Part shown: positions 1 to 9,751 of the stretch, in pieces
How positions within the stretch are numbered: the first letter of the stretch is position 1
How the letters are laid out: every line of letters starts with the position of its first letter
Source: Ustilago trichophora
Lineage: Eukaryota > Basidiomycota > Ustilaginomycetes > Ustilaginales > Ustilaginaceae
DNA: 64,000 nucleotides
Direction: 5' to 3'
Assembly (NCBI GenBank): GCA_900323505.1
Contig: OOIN01000032.1
Coordinates: 62,001 to 126,000, forward strand
The notes under the pieces: generated by a model
What the model was told of the DNA's origin: nothing
The model's input: only the letters and a program-made list of their open reading frames with translations
The model's database searches: none
Position numbers and translations under genes: made by a program

Positions 1-490
1 CATGTGATCTTCAAAGGTAGGGTAGATTTACCACCATGATTCCCGCTCGTCAACTTGTAGCTTTAGTACGGAGTACCGTGCACATGCACATGCATCCACC
101 CGTCTAAAACCTTGATCCCGTTTGCCTTTCCCTTGTCTCGCACCCATCTGCCCCGCTTCTCATGCCTTTACGAGTACTGTCATTTCTCTGCATTGTGGCT
201 CGTGCTTGCGTGATCTGCACACTTTGCTACCCGCACACTTGACCACTAGCTGAGCTTCTACCTTCCCCAACAGTGATTGCTGCACATCCTTTCATCTTGT
301 ACAACGAGCGTTCTCTGCTCTGCTTCCTTTGTTGTTCTCTTTCGTCAAACGAATCATAATTGTACCATCTCCAAAAGGCATATAAGCAAGCCTTTTCGCT
401 GCTCCCCTTTTGTCCATTCCCTCGTCATTCCACACCTTTCCCTCGTCGATACTTTAGCACAAGAGATATACCTTTGCTCTTGTATACAAC
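1..490 (+). promoter_or_regulatory. Upstream region and likely promoter of the secreted Ser/Gly-Gln/Asn-rich gene
   Basis: No convincing gene is seen here. A TATA-like element (TATAAG, 381-386) lies about 110 bp before the ATG at 491. The stretch between them is pyrimidine-rich, as is common in fungal 5' leaders. Short frames in this stretch have no recognisable protein features. Confidence 0.4.
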
Positions 491-1744
491 ATGGTTCGAT
501 CTATCCGTGGTCTTGTCGACCTCCTTCCTTTGGCGGTGCTTTTGCTCGCCACTTTGCAGATCGTTAGCGCTGCTCCTTCTACAAATGGCGCCAACACTTT
601 TTCTCAGGCCATGCGTCGTCGTCGTGCTCTAGTCGCACGACAGGATCTCATTCCTCGCGCTACCTCTGATGAGATCGAGCGAGCTTTTGAGATCCTCAAA
701 CGGTCCGAATTTTGGAGCGTTGACCTTCAGAAGAGAGCCGCTTCTACTGCAGGCAAGTCTGGTAATAACCAGTGGACAGTGAACGACGATGATCAGAGCA
801 TTTGCTTCTGCGTAAATCGTAATGCTGCTGGTGGTGATGCTCATGCTTCCAGTGGCGCGTACTCCGGTGCCAGTTCGGGTACTTTGTCAGGTAGCAGCTC
901 CGGATCTTCATCGTCTTCGTCTGTAGGCTCGAGCGCAGGCTCGTATGTCGCTTCGGGATCCAGCTCTAGCTCTGGCTCTAGCTCTGGCTCTAGCTCTGGC
1001 TCTGGATCTTCGTCTGGATCTTCGTCTGGATCTTACTCTGGAGCTTCTTCTGGAGCTTCTTCTGGCTCTAGCTCCGGTTCGTCTTCCGGTTCTTCCTCCG
1101 GCTCGAACTCTGGTTCTTCCTCGGGTGCCTCGTCAGGCTCTTCCTCTGGATCGTCTTCTTCCAACGGTGGTGGAGGATACAATCCAACCTTTGTCTACAA
1201 TAACTCGTATGACAACTCACAATCTTCAGCCATTACCAACAACAACACGACCAACATTGATCAATCCACTCACGATTCTCACGATACCTACAACACTCAA
1301 CAAACCACGACCAACAACAAGATTGATCAGACCAACATTGCTGGTGATCAAACCAACACGCAAAACAACGTTGATCAAACCAATGTTGCGGGTGATCAAT
1401 CCAACACTCAAAACAACATCAATCAAACCAACAACACTTCCAACACCTCTAACACTGTAACTGACAACAGTCAGAACTATCAAGACAACAGTCAAAATTA
1501 TCAGGACAATAGCAAAACTACCAAAGACAGTCACAACGTTGACAATTCCCAATCTACAAGTTCCCAAACTACCAACAATAACACTCAGAACAACTCGCAA
1601 TCTTCCACCACCAGCACCACTACGAATACTACCAACAATAACAATCAAAAAGGCGCGGCTGGTGGTGATGCGGCAAATAAAAACACTGGTATTGATGCAA
1701 GTGGTAGTAAGGCGAATGTTTGCATTCTTGCCTCTTGCAAGTAA
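491..1744 (+). CDS. Secreted low-complexity protein: Ser/Gly repeat region followed by Gln/Asn/Thr-rich repeats
   Basis: I do not recognise a family. The 417-residue product starts with a clear signal peptide (hydrophobic core about residues 8-27, likely cleavage after SAA). Basic sites follow that a Kex2-type protease could cut: RRRR at 42-45, KR at 70-71 and KR at 81-82. A short CFC motif is at 105-107. Residues about 115-225 are Ser/Gly repeats (GSSSGSS type). Residues about 230-390 are rich in Asn, Gln, Thr and Ser, with two tandem 16-residue units (1322-1369 and 1370-1417, pattern I/V-D-Q-T-N-x-A-G-D-Q) and a 7-residue SQNYQDN repeat. The word AAGGDA occurs before the Ser/Gly block and again near the C-terminus. 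Two more Cys are at 411 and 416. No GPI signal or enzyme domain is visible. A secreted wall or matrix protein is the best inference. Confidence 0.75.
   Translation: MVRSIRGLVDLLPLAVLLLATLQIVSAAPSTNGANTFSQAMRRRRALVARQDLIPRATSDEIERAFEILKRSEFWSVDLQKRAASTAGKSGNNQWTVNDDDQSICFCVNRNAAGGDAHASSGAYSGASSGTLSGSSSGSSSSSSVGSSAGSYVASGSSSSSGSSSGSSSGSGSSSGSSSGSYSGASSGASSGSSSGSSSGSSSGSNSGSSSGASSGSSSGSSSSNGGGGYNPTFVYNNSYDNSQSSAITNNNTTNIDQSTHDSHDTYNTQQTTTNNKIDQTNIAGDQTNTQNNVDQTNVAGDQSNTQNNINQTNNTSNTSNTVTDNSQNYQDNSQNYQDNSKTTKDSHNVDNSQSTSSQTTNNNTQNNSQSSTTSTTTNTTNNNNQKGAAGGDAANKNTGIDASGSKANVCILASCK
958..1160 (+). repeat. Ser/Gly-coding minisatellite
   Basis: Tandem degenerate repeats of 6-12 bases (units such as TCTAGCTCTGGC) encode the Ser/Gly block of the secreted protein. 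Mixed Ser codons (agc, tct, tcg, tcc) suggest the repeat is old enough to have diverged at synonymous sites. Confidence 0.7.
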
Positions 1745-2230
1745 AGCCAACTGAGATTTCATCATGTTGATCACTTAAGGGCCAGAATTCTATGACAGGA
1801 AACGGTTGCTTTCACATCAAACACAAACACAAACACGCACTCTCTCTTTTCGTTCCAAGGGATTTCCTCCAATCATCACCATATGATAGAGAGCTCTGCT
1901 TTCCTCGATTCTGACCCATCACAATCTCTCACTCTAGTGTTCCATCTCGTATCAAATCACACTCTTTCTTTTTTTTGTTCTCATCTTCATTCAACCCTAC
2001 ATTGGGTTTTGTACTTTTTGACAATCGAATCATCATTCCAACCACGATCGTCGTCAAACATCTATGCGTGCGTTGAACAGCAATCGATTACAAAAAACGT
2101 TTCCTCTGCAAGATACCGCAAGATGAACAAAAGTCATGACTCGACGTAAACATTGGTGTGACAACGCTACAAAGAGGCCGGCAGAATCGTTCCCCAACAG
2201 ACCCAATCAATATGCAACCCGCCATCGACC
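1745..2230. other. Gene-free convergent 3' region
   Basis: This lies between the stop of the secreted-protein gene (+) and the stop of the Bem46-like gene (-). It presumably holds both 3' UTRs. It is T-rich and pyrimidine-rich; no gene or RNA is seen. Confidence 0.4.
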
Positions 2231-3463
2231 TCAGAGCTTGGGAACCTTACTCAACGTCGGTGCATCGGTGTCTGCGTTTTGCTTAATCTCACCCAGCTTT
2301 GCCTCGTCCTTGATCTCTGAGTGGCTCATTTGCACCCAATCATCCGACTCATCACCACTCCCTTCCCTTCTCGTACTCGATGACTTTACGCTCTTCTTTT
2401 CCTTATCGTCATCCTCCTCGTCTTTCTCCTCGACTACTGCAACCCTATCATTAACCAATGTCACCACATGGGCGAGCAAAAACTCGCCTACACTCTCAAA
2501 GTATTTCGGCTTGATACATGTATCGTTGTGTGTTCCATCCAGGAATTCCTTCTTGACCTTGACCTTGCTATTACACCTCTCGAAGAGTGCATCCATATGT
2601 GCGGGGGGTACCAATTCGTCCTGTCTTCCCGAGAGGAAAAGAACCGGCACTTTTGGCGAGATTTTCGAAATGACAATACCCGAATTCCAGTACTCTCTGC
2701 ACAGAAAGGCAAACGGTCGAACGGGCGGTAGGACGTGAGGGATAAGTTCTGGGATGCTCAAAAAAGTATTCTCCAAGATGAGCGCATGAACCGAGGCAGG
2801 ATTGCGAGCTGCAAGATCGATAGCAACTGCGCCACCTATGCTCTGACCATATGCAACGAGCACGGTGGATGATAGGGAAGGATGCGAACGAATAAAGTCG
2901 AGCGTGGTCTGGGTGTCGATCTTGATGCCTCTCTCGTTGGGGGATCCTGTTGAGAATCCATATCCTCTATAACTGAGCATGACGACGTTGCAACCGAACC
3001 GCTTGAAGAACACCGCGGCTAATGGTAGTCTGTGACCCATGTTACCGGCATTGGCATGTAGAAATAGGACAGTAGGACGCTTGCCCGCCAGCTCGGCATC
3101 AAAGGTGTCCACAGGGATGATACCAGTCTGTGTGGGTGTAGATCTTCTCTCGATCTGTGGCGGTTTTTCGTCCTCTATGGCTTGGATTTTGGGCGTCGGA
3201 CGGCGAGGGGCGAGTTTGGTTCCTTGGAGCATGACAAAGACGCGCAGCTTTTGCGAGTCGGGAGTGATGAGCTCCTCCTCGGTATAAGGGAGATCGTATT
3301 CGTCTGGAGTATTGACTTGGGCTTTGGAGCCGGCTGGGAAGGAAGATGGGTAGATGAGGGATGTTTGATAGCGATAGAGCAGTCCAGCGGTAGAGATAAG
3401 ACTGACGGCGAGCACTCCACCGACGATGCGGACGACCGAGCCCAAGGAAGGAATGTAACCCAT
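2231..3463 (-). CDS. Bem46/ABHD13-type alpha/beta hydrolase
   Basis: A 410-residue serine hydrolase of the Bem46/ABHD13 family, membrane-anchored enzymes linked to fungal polarity, with substrates that are not well defined. An N-terminal transmembrane segment lies at about residues 10-30 (VVRIVGGVLAV...). The fold motifs are in order: oxyanion region HANAGN (136-141), nucleophile elbow GQSIGG with Ser208, acid Asp282 in GRQDELVPP and His312 in DGTHND. The family is usually about 300 residues. Extra sequence here is a loop at about 85-125 and a charged, Ser-rich tail after about 330. The gene is intronless. It diverges from ATP23 across 419 bp, so the two may share promoter sequence. Triad positions are read directly; the polarity role is only by family. 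Confidence 0.88.
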   Translation of the reverse strand: MGYIPSLGSVVRIVGGVLAVSLISTAGLLYRYQTSLIYPSSFPAGSKAQVNTPDEYDLPYTEEELITPDSQKLRVFVMLQGTKLAPRRPTPKIQAIEDEKPPQIERRSTPTQTGIIPVDTFDAELAGKRPTVLFLHANAGNMGHRLPLAAVFFKRFGCNVVMLSYRGYGFSTGSPNERGIKIDTQTTLDFIRSHPSLSSTVLVAYGQSIGGAVAIDLAARNPASVHALILENTFLSIPELIPHVLPPVRPFAFLCREYWNSGIVISKISPKVPVLFLSGRQDELVPPAHMDALFERCNSKVKVKKEFLDGTHNDTCIKPKYFESVGEFLLAHVVTLVNDRVAVVEEKDEEDDDKEKKSVKSSSTRREGSGDESDDWVQMSHSEIKDEAKLGEIKQNADTDAPTLSKVPKL

Positions 3464-3882
3464 GTTTGCCTAGATCTCAAAGGAGACGCGGTCTGATTGA
3501 TGTGCTTTGTCGCTGCGGATGCGGTGAGAATGCCAATTTGAAGTAGGTACGAAAAGCGAGAGAGAGAGAGTTCCCCAGAAGGCAAACAGTGATGATGGTG
3601 AAGGTGGCAGTGAAAGGTGGAGAGAGAGTGTGTCTAAGCCGCGTGGACACGGGCCATATAATGTGCGGCTTTGCTCGGCACTTGAGCTCCATGTCAAAAA
3701 AAAAAAAGACCCTGAAGCAGCCTTTGTCCAAACTCAAAATTTGGTCGCTCTAACAATTTGGATGTCGGAAAAAAACTTGTCTCGCCAGCTCGGTGGAGGT
3801 GAGTGCCTTTGCCTGTGCCTTTTTGGGATCTTTCTTCCACTTTGCTTCTTTCTAATACACCAACACCAACACCATCTCAACA
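3464..3882. promoter_or_regulatory. Divergent promoter region, Bem46-like / ATP23
   Basis: A 419 bp head-to-head intergenic region. It holds a GA dinucleotide run (3557-3570) and an A12 tract near 3696-3707, a poly(dA:dT) element of the kind that keeps fungal promoters nucleosome-poor. No TATA box is obvious. Confidence 0.4.
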
Positions 3883-4623
3883 ATGACAACGCCCAAACCG
3901 CGCCACTTGGAAACTCCAACCGAAACAACAGAACGCGAAAGATGCGAGCAATGGACTGACCAACTCTTTCGCACTTCACCCATGGTTCGATTCATGGCTA
4001 AACATCTTTCGCTTCTCGACTGCAATCCCTTATCGCCTTTTCCCTCTGCCTCTGCCTCTTCATCTTCTACCTCCTGCTCGTCTTGTTCTTCAACCAACCC
4101 AGCACCAGCACCAGCATCAGCACCAGGGCAACAGCCAAAGTTGGTAATTGCACCATGTCCACCCTCGATAGCTGGTGGATTCTCGCCCTCGCTCCCAAAC
4201 GAACCCACAAGTCATTCGTCAATATTGCTCTGTTCCAATCGAATCTTTTCCAAATCCCATCTCGAAGACACTTTATCTCACGAAATGGTACATTGGTTTG
4301 ACCATTGTAGATTCTTGGTGGATTGGTCCAATCTTCGTCATCATGCATGCTCCGAAATCAGAGCCGCAAGTTTAAGCGGCGATTGTGGATTCGCAAGAGA
4401 GTTTAAACGCAGAAATTACGCCTTCAAATTACAACATCAAAATTGCGTAAAGAGAAGAGCTGTTTTGAGCATCTTGGCAAATCCTGCTTGTAATGGTGAC
4501 AAGCAAAAGGCAGAAAGAACAGTGGATGAGGTGTTTGAAAGCTGTTTTGGTGATACTAGGCCTTTTGATGAGGTGAATAATCCCAGATTAAACTTTAAAG
4601 CCACAGATGAAGCAGTCTACTGA
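3883..4623 (+). CDS. ATP23: Mitochondrial inner-membrane protease Atp23
   Basis: A 246-residue M76-family zinc metallopeptidase. In yeast Atp23 works in the intermembrane space, processing the Atp6 precursor and chaperoning its assembly into F1Fo ATP synthase. The HExxH zinc motif is HEMVH at 133-137, followed by the family context FDHCRF and then ACSEIRAASLSGDC. The Cys-containing C-terminal part (NCVKRRAVLS, ANPACNGDKQKA, VFESCFGDTRPFDE) is typical of the family, whose Cys residues are oxidised in the intermembrane space. A Ser/Ala/Pro-rich insert (about 52-90) interrupts the N-terminal third. The ATG at 3883 is the first in this frame and gives the usual family length. There is no classical presequence, in keeping with Mia40-type import. 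Confidence 0.9.
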   Translation: MTTPKPRHLETPTETTERERCEQWTDQLFRTSPMVRFMAKHLSLLDCNPLSPFPSASASSSSTSCSSCSSTNPAPAPASAPGQQPKLVIAPCPPSIAGGFSPSLPNEPTSHSSILLCSNRIFSKSHLEDTLSHEMVHWFDHCRFLVDWSNLRHHACSEIRAASLSGDCGFAREFKRRNYAFKLQHQNCVKRRAVLSILANPACNGDKQKAERTVDEVFESCFGDTRPFDEVNNPRLNFKATDEAVY

Positions 4624-5186
4624 CACTGGCTCCTTTTTTTTTCGCTCTACGCTCCAAACAGATCTATTAAAATACTGTACACACCTGACAATCAAAAGCT
4701 TTCACTCTTTCGCAAATCTTGACACAAATTTAAAACGGAAGGACCCGCCCAGCTTCTCTCAGCCAAGCGAAATGGGAAGAATTGTATAATCACTTTACGA
4801 CTTTGTATGACATTGTTTGACGTGTAGAAGCAGCCCAAAAGGTAGAGATCTAGATCAAGCCAGGACCATCGACAACAGCGTCATGAACAGTTTTTTGGAT
4901 GAGTGAGAGAGGTATCTATTGCACCTACTATACCTGGTGCCGTTTTAAGGAAATAGAAAGCGCCAGCCGAATGGATGGCTGTACAGTTGAAAGAGCATGA
5001 TACCGAGTCAGGGCAAGTGTGCCGAAGATGCTGATCTTGCGACCATATCAAGTCGGCGCTCTGCGATCGGTCACTCTGCAGTAAATTGAGTGAGATCCAG
5101 TCACCACTACCATCCTCCTCCTTTCATCCTAGAATGAGCAAAAAGCTATCCTCTTGCTTTGTTTTGCTTTAGCTTACTCCAATCGC
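4624..5186. other. Gene-free convergent 3' region
   Basis: Between the stops of ATP23 (+) and CAF40 (-). A TACTGTA word is at 4673-4679. No coding potential or RNA gene was recognised. Confidence 0.35.
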
Positions 5187-6434
5187 TCACTGCTCAACCC
5201 GATCCGACAAGTTGAGCAGCAACGTGGCCAAACACCTCTTTGTGATATGATCGTTCTTCAACAACTGGCTAAAAGTGGCGTCCCTAAGCGGTCCGGGCAA
5301 GCAGGCCCTCAACGCCTCCCTGGCCCTCGGGTTGTCGCTCAACCTCAAATAGCACCTGACCACGTGCTTCAACAGCCTCACCGCCTGGCTCTCCACAATC
5401 TGCGAGACCATATTGCTCAGCACCGTGCCCACGGCATAGAACCTCTCGTAGGTCTGACAGATGTAGGCCAAACCCATATCATCCAGCAGAATCTTTTGGA
5501 CAATGAAAATGGCCACCGTCTTGCTAAGCTCGGAGCCAGTCTCCATGATGCGAAGGCAGAGGGGGATGATCTCGGTGGAGAGGAGGAAAGTGATGACGTC
5601 GGAATTGTCGTTCTGCTTGACCAGGGCACCGATGACACCGAGCGAGGTGAGGCGGAGGTACTCGAACGGACGAGTCTTGGAGGTAGTGTTGAGGAAAGGG
5701 TAGAGGAAGAGCGGGATGTGCGCTTGCAAAAAGAGACCACGTGTTTCACTGTGGCTTGCTACACATTGGAGAAGCGCCAGAGCATTGCAGACACGGTTGC
5801 TGGCCTGTGCCGTGAGCGCAGGAGGCGAAAGCAGCGGATAGACAGAGACAATCTCCTGAAGCAGCGACGACATGACACCAAAGCTGTGCCAGAGAACAAG
5901 TGCGAGATCCTCGTACTGCTCACGCTTCTTGCTCAACTCGAGCAGAGCGTGTTCGCGCTGGGCTGACGAGCCGGGAAGGCTGTCGAGGTCGGTGGGGGAG
6001 GTGGCACCTTCGCGATCGCCATTGCTGTTCTGCTGCTGCTGTTGCTGCGTGTCGCCGTTCTTGGCTGTTGCGTTGGTATTATCGGCGTTGGTGCTAAGAG
6101 GAGGCGAAGCGGAACCCTGCTTGCGGTTGATGGCGGTGGGTTCGGGTCGCTGGCAGAGTTGGGTGATGAGATGGTAAACGCTGAGTGCGGTGGTAGGCGT
6201 ACCTCCTGGACCGGTGCCGGCGGGCATGGTGGGTCCAGCATTAGGAGGGGGACCAGCAGCCGAGAGCATGGAAGGACCGAGATCGACACCAGCTAATGAG
6301 CCACCCATTCCAGGTGGAGGTGCACCATTGGAAGTGTTGGCATTGCCATTGTCGATACCGTTAGAGAGCATGGGACCGGGGCTGTGGAGCATGCGGCCGT
6401 GCATGCTGCCGGCGGTGCCTGGTCGGCCGGCCAT
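5187..6434 (-). CDS. CAF40: CCR4-NOT complex subunit Caf40 (CNOT9/Rcd1 family)
   Basis: A 415-residue armadillo-type subunit of the CCR4-NOT deadenylase complex, which links the complex to mRNA-bound adaptor proteins. The family core starts around [13 protein letters not shown] and runs almost to the C-terminus with near-invariant blocks: [81 protein letters not shown] and [19 protein letters not shown]. About 90 Gly/Pro-rich residues precede the first helix. A roughly 50-residue polar insert with a Gln run then splits that first helix (QLCQRPEP) from the core. The C-terminus ends soon after the last helix. No intron is seen. The gene lies downstream of CYC3 on the same strand, separated by over 1.1 kb. 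Confidence 0.95.
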   Translation of the reverse strand: MAGRPGTAGSMHGRMLHSPGPMLSNGIDNGNANTSNGAPPPGMGGSLAGVDLGPSMLSAAGPPPNAGPTMPAGTGPGGTPTTALSVYHLITQLCQRPEPTAINRKQGSASPPLSTNADNTNATAKNGDTQQQQQQNSNGDREGATSPTDLDSLPGSSAQREHALLELSKKREQYEDLALVLWHSFGVMSSLLQEIVSVYPLLSPPALTAQASNRVCNALALLQCVASHSETRGLFLQAHIPLFLYPFLNTTSKTRPFEYLRLTSLGVIGALVKQNDNSDVITFLLSTEIIPLCLRIMETGSELSKTVAIFIVQKILLDDMGLAYICQTYERFYAVGTVLSNMVSQIVESQAVRLLKHVVRCYLRLSDNPRAREALRACLPGPLRDATFSQLLKNDHITKRCLATLLLNLSDRVEQ

Positions 6435-7400
6435 ATGATTTGGGATGCGAGTCTGGGCTGTCTCAAGTCGACAGTGGATAGCGTCGACGACAAAGCTAGT
6501 GCAGGGTGATTACTGGATGATGTATGACTTTTGGGTTGTATTGAAATTGCCTCCCTTTTGGCCGATATTGTGTCAGAGCTTGGGAAAAAGCGTCAATAGA
6601 GAGACATTCGAATCAGCAATGCGATACTGATGCGCTGTGCTGCGCAACAAATTAGGTTCGAATGGCGTAGAAAGTCGAGTCGATCCAATTGTTTGTTGGG
6701 TATGCGGTCGGATGAAGCGAAGAGAATACTTGTTTTTGTTGGGGTTGAAATGGTGATGGTACAGACAGTGCGAGTCTAACGGAGCGTTTTCGTTTATGAT
6801 AGAGATGCAGAAGGAGAAGGAGGAGGAGGCAGGCGGAGGTTTAATTGATCGGAAGTGATTGCCGATACGAGAACGATGCCTGCTTGAAACTGGTTGATGG
6901 TGCTGCTACTAGCTGACAAGAAGCGAGTTCCACCAATCGGCTTGTCCACCACCAAAGCAAAAACAAAGCGACTGGCAAGGAAACAAAAAAAAGAGGTGAC
7001 GAAAGAGAAAAGCAAAGAGATGAACAAGGCAGAGTCCTACAACACAATTCGAGAACAGAGACCAGCTAACCGACTGACACACTCTCATATACTGTACTGA
7101 ATATAGTGCACACGCACATGACCAAGGCTTAAGCTTTGCGTGCTTTAAAAGATGACGGCTGGCTGCTTGTTGCTGGATTAAAAAAAAAAGACAGAGTCCA
7201 ACACCTGACCCTCCGTCCTCAAGCTGAACCTGAATCTCACACCTCTTTCTTCCTCTTTCTTAGCCGCCCATCGTATTGAAATTCCAAAATTCCACGATCA
7301 CTTTCAAACACTTTTTGCAAAAAAGCTTGGATTACAAAACAAGACTCGTTGACTCGCTACCGGACGACAAAAAAAAAAGGAAGAGAAAGACGTTTCCTCC

Positions 7401-7420
7401 ACACACACACACACACACAA
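7401..7420 (+). repeat. AC dinucleotide microsatellite
   Basis: About nine to ten AC units followed by a short A run, in the intergenic region between CYC3 and CAF40. Confidence 0.8.
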
Positions 7421-7436
7421 AAAAAAGCCTTTACCA

Positions 7437-7450
7437 TACAGTACAGTACA
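7437..7450 (+). repeat. Tandem TACAG pentanucleotide word
   Basis: TACAGTACAGTACA, an intergenic copy of a pentamer repeat that recurs between genes in this window (see findings). Confidence 0.6.
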
Positions 7451-7601
7451 ATTCGACACTTTCATCTTGCGAAGAAAACACACATAGTATGCCGTACTCA
7501 GACAAGAAACTCACTCTTGTACGAGTGGTGACATTGCTTGTATTGCTTGACCCTGATAGTATACGTTGGCCAAGGAGAACGGCTACCAGAGCTGCGATGC
7601 T

Positions 7602-8468
7602 TTAGTGAGGGGCCGACCCTGGTTCACCAAAGTACTTTTTCCACATCCTCGTCGAACGCATTGCCAGTCCTTCTACTGTTGATGGAGCTGGTCGAACATC
7701 CAGATAGAAACTCAACCCGGTTCTTGCCTGGGCAGCGGCGCCAAACTTGTCCGCTATGCTTCCGTCTCCTCCTCCTCCTTGTCCCTGCGCTTGAGCTCGG
7801 CCCGTATAAAAGTCAATAATGTACCTTACCTGTTCACCCGACTGTCTCTCCACCGTCCAATCGTGTCTATCAAAGGGATGTTGATATCCCGCCATCCCAT
7901 TCAACCACGCTCTCCACGTTAAATCCCGTGGTCTACCTTTAAACGAAACCAACTTTGTCTCCTCTTTCCCCTGCGTGTTACCAGTCCACATGCGTTCCCA
8001 GGCCAAAATCTGCCGCCAAGCCTGTTCGTTGACCGCGTTGTGAATTGGCACCACCACGTCCATATCCGCCACCTGTGGGTCCTGATTCTTTCGCTTCATG
8101 GCATTGTAAAATTGCTTTGCAGAAGGATAAACCCATTTGCCATCCGAATCTTGGCCATCGCTCGGAGAGGGCGGTGACGTGGGCGGAGGCTGCGCCGCTT
8201 GCGCTGCGGTAGGGTTGACTAGGCGGGAATAGCTGCGTGGGATTGAAGAGATTTCTCGATCTGTGGATAAGCGCGATTCGTCGTTGTAGCGTAGGGTGGG
8301 ACGAGAGGGGCCTGGTTGCGGTTGTGATGCCGAATCGGGTTGGAAAGGATGCGCTTTACCCGGATTCGCTTTGAGCCATGCTTGGCGCGTCTCTTCGTCA
8401 ACGGGACATCTGTCTGCAGAAGCGGCGGGTGAGGGAGAAGAACTGTCGCTGAATGGCCACATTGCCAT
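7602..8468 (-). CDS. CYC3: Holocytochrome c synthase (cytochrome c heme lyase)
   Basis: A 288-residue enzyme of the mitochondrial intermembrane space that attaches heme covalently to the CxxCH of apocytochrome c. A CPV heme-regulatory motif is at residues 21-23 after a short Ser/Pro N-terminus. The family core follows: LSTDREISSIPR, VYPSAKQFYNAMKRK and VPIHNAVNEQAWRQILAWE, which contains the conserved His that ligates heme. RPRDLTWRAWLNG, PFDRHDW, YIIDFY and a C-terminal block with DVRPAPST complete it. The longest open frame extends nine codons further but begins at TTG, so I take the ATG at 8466-8468. A second ATG two codons on would change little. Separate CYC3 and CYT2 types exist in fungi and I cannot tell them apart here; c-type is more likely. 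Confidence 0.9.
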   Translation of the reverse strand: MAMWPFSDSSSPSPAASADRCPVDEETRQAWLKANPGKAHPFQPDSASQPQPGPSRPTLRYNDESRLSTDREISSIPRSYSRLVNPTAAQAAQPPPTSPPSPSDGQDSDGKWVYPSAKQFYNAMKRKNQDPQVADMDVVVPIHNAVNEQAWRQILAWERMWTGNTQGKEETKLVSFKGRPRDLTWRAWLNGMAGYQHPFDRHDWTVERQSGEQVRYIIDFYTGRAQAQGQGGGGDGSIADKFGAAAQARTGLSFYLDVRPAPSTVEGLAMRSTRMWKKYFGEPGSAPH

Positions 8469-8841
8469 GCACTTGCCTTGCCTTGCGGCGGTCAAACAAT
8501 GATCAAGTAATTAGTGGTGGATAGGTGGAGAGGTGGTAGGAAGATAGCGTTGTGGCTTGAAACCAAAATTTAGAGTCAGAACACGGATCTCGGACAGTCT
8601 TACCCAATTTTCCTTCCCTGTCTCTGACGGCTTGAAGGGTCTAACAAGAAGAGATTTCGACATCCCGTCGCCGAAGAGCAACACACCAACACACGCAATG
8701 CTGACTTCTTCCACGCACGCGCGTACTGCACAGCACAGCATCTTGAAAGCAGCATACTGTAGTAGATTCTCTAACCTCTATCTAACTACAGCACAAAATA
8801 TACATTTATCCCTGTCAGAGTCGCGTAGTCCTCTCACCGAG
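8469..8841. other. Intergenic: CYC3 upstream, phosphomannomutase 3' region
   Basis: A 373 bp stretch with TACTGTA at 8755-8761. No gene is seen. It presumably carries the CYC3 promoter and the PMM 3' UTR. Confidence 0.35.
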
Positions 8842-9751
8842 TCAAGCCAAATCAAACAACTCGCGCAACTGCCTCATCGTATCTTGAGGATTCTGGACCG
8901 TGTGACCTGTCGTCCTGGAATCTTCAAAGATCTCATTGTCATTGCCTCCCTTGTAAGTTTTGTCTCCGAAAAAGTGAATGGCGTCCCAACCGAGGTCCTG
9001 AGCCGTCTTGCTGTTTTCAAAATCCGCACCATCGAGTGCGACGTTGCGCAAGGCATACGTCTTGTCCCAACCCTGGGGGAAAACGTCAAAGGAGATCTGA
9101 CCTCCAATTGAGTACGTCAGTCCATAGTCCGGGAATTGTTGCTTGAGAGCGGAAACAAACGTGTTGCGAATGTTGTGGATCTTGTCGTACTTTTCGAATT
9201 CGATGCGTTCGTCGATACTGTATCATCCACATATCAAACAAACAAAGACGATTTAGCATAGGTTGCACAGATTCCACACGAAATGTTCTGCTCTAGGTTT
9301 GACCACAATGTACTTACGAAGCATTCCTTCCAATGGGAGAAACATTGATCATACCATTCCTAAACTCGACGAAAGTCCCCCTCATCACTGGCAAATCCAA
9401 TTCCGAGATATATCTCAAGCAAAATTTCACCAACTTTTTATACTTTTCCTCTCCCAGCCAACCGATAAAGCTCTGACTAGCCAACTGTTTGCCGTCCTTG
9501 AAAGCTGTGAGGCCGTTTTCGGCAAAGACGTAGTCGAATTCGTTGGTGAAATCGGTCGATGTAATTTGGAGTTGTTCACGAACTTTTTTCAGATCGCTAC
9601 CGCCAACGACACCAATGACGCATTGCTTGCGGAGTTGCGAGAGAAAGGTGTGGAATTCAGGGGTGATGGTTTGACGCGCCAGCGAAAGGGTTCCGTCAAC
9701 GTCAAAGAGACAGAGCGTTCGTGGATGCTTGCGATCGGCGTAAGTCGTCAT
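8842..9751 (-). CDS. SEC53: Phosphomannomutase (Sec53/PMM family)
   Basis: Converts mannose-6-phosphate to mannose-1-phosphate, the precursor of GDP-mannose for N- and O-glycosylation and GPI anchors; a cytosolic HAD-superfamily enzyme. Two exons: 9751-9318 and 9217-8842, with a 100 nt intron (donor GTAAGT, acceptor CAG). The join preserves frame and restores the family sequence [15 protein letters not shown] across the junction. The protein has 269 residues. The HAD nucleophile motif FDVDGTL is at about 16-22, and [56 protein letters not shown] and [16 protein letters not shown] follow. I chose the ATG at 9751: upstream in-frame sequence is His-rich and unlike the family. A TGGACCCT word lies about 150 bp upstream. 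Confidence 0.95.

Larger units (their letters stand above)
6435..7601. promoter_or_regulatory. Upstream region of CAF40 and 3' region of CYC3
   Basis: A 1.17 kb stretch without a supported gene. It contains a poly-A tract near 7179, an AC dinucleotide run (about 7401-7420), TACTGTA at 7090-7096 and the tandem word TACAGTACAGTACA at 7437-7450. Short open frames here are low-complexity and show no domains. Confidence 0.4.

Noticed and set aside
8469..8495. N-terminal extension of the cytochrome c heme lyase
   Set aside because: The frame opens with TTG, not ATG. The same problem affects frames starting at 28278 (SxIP protein), 57848 (NUS1), 38103 (methyltransferase) and 46508 (IST3), so ATG starts were used.
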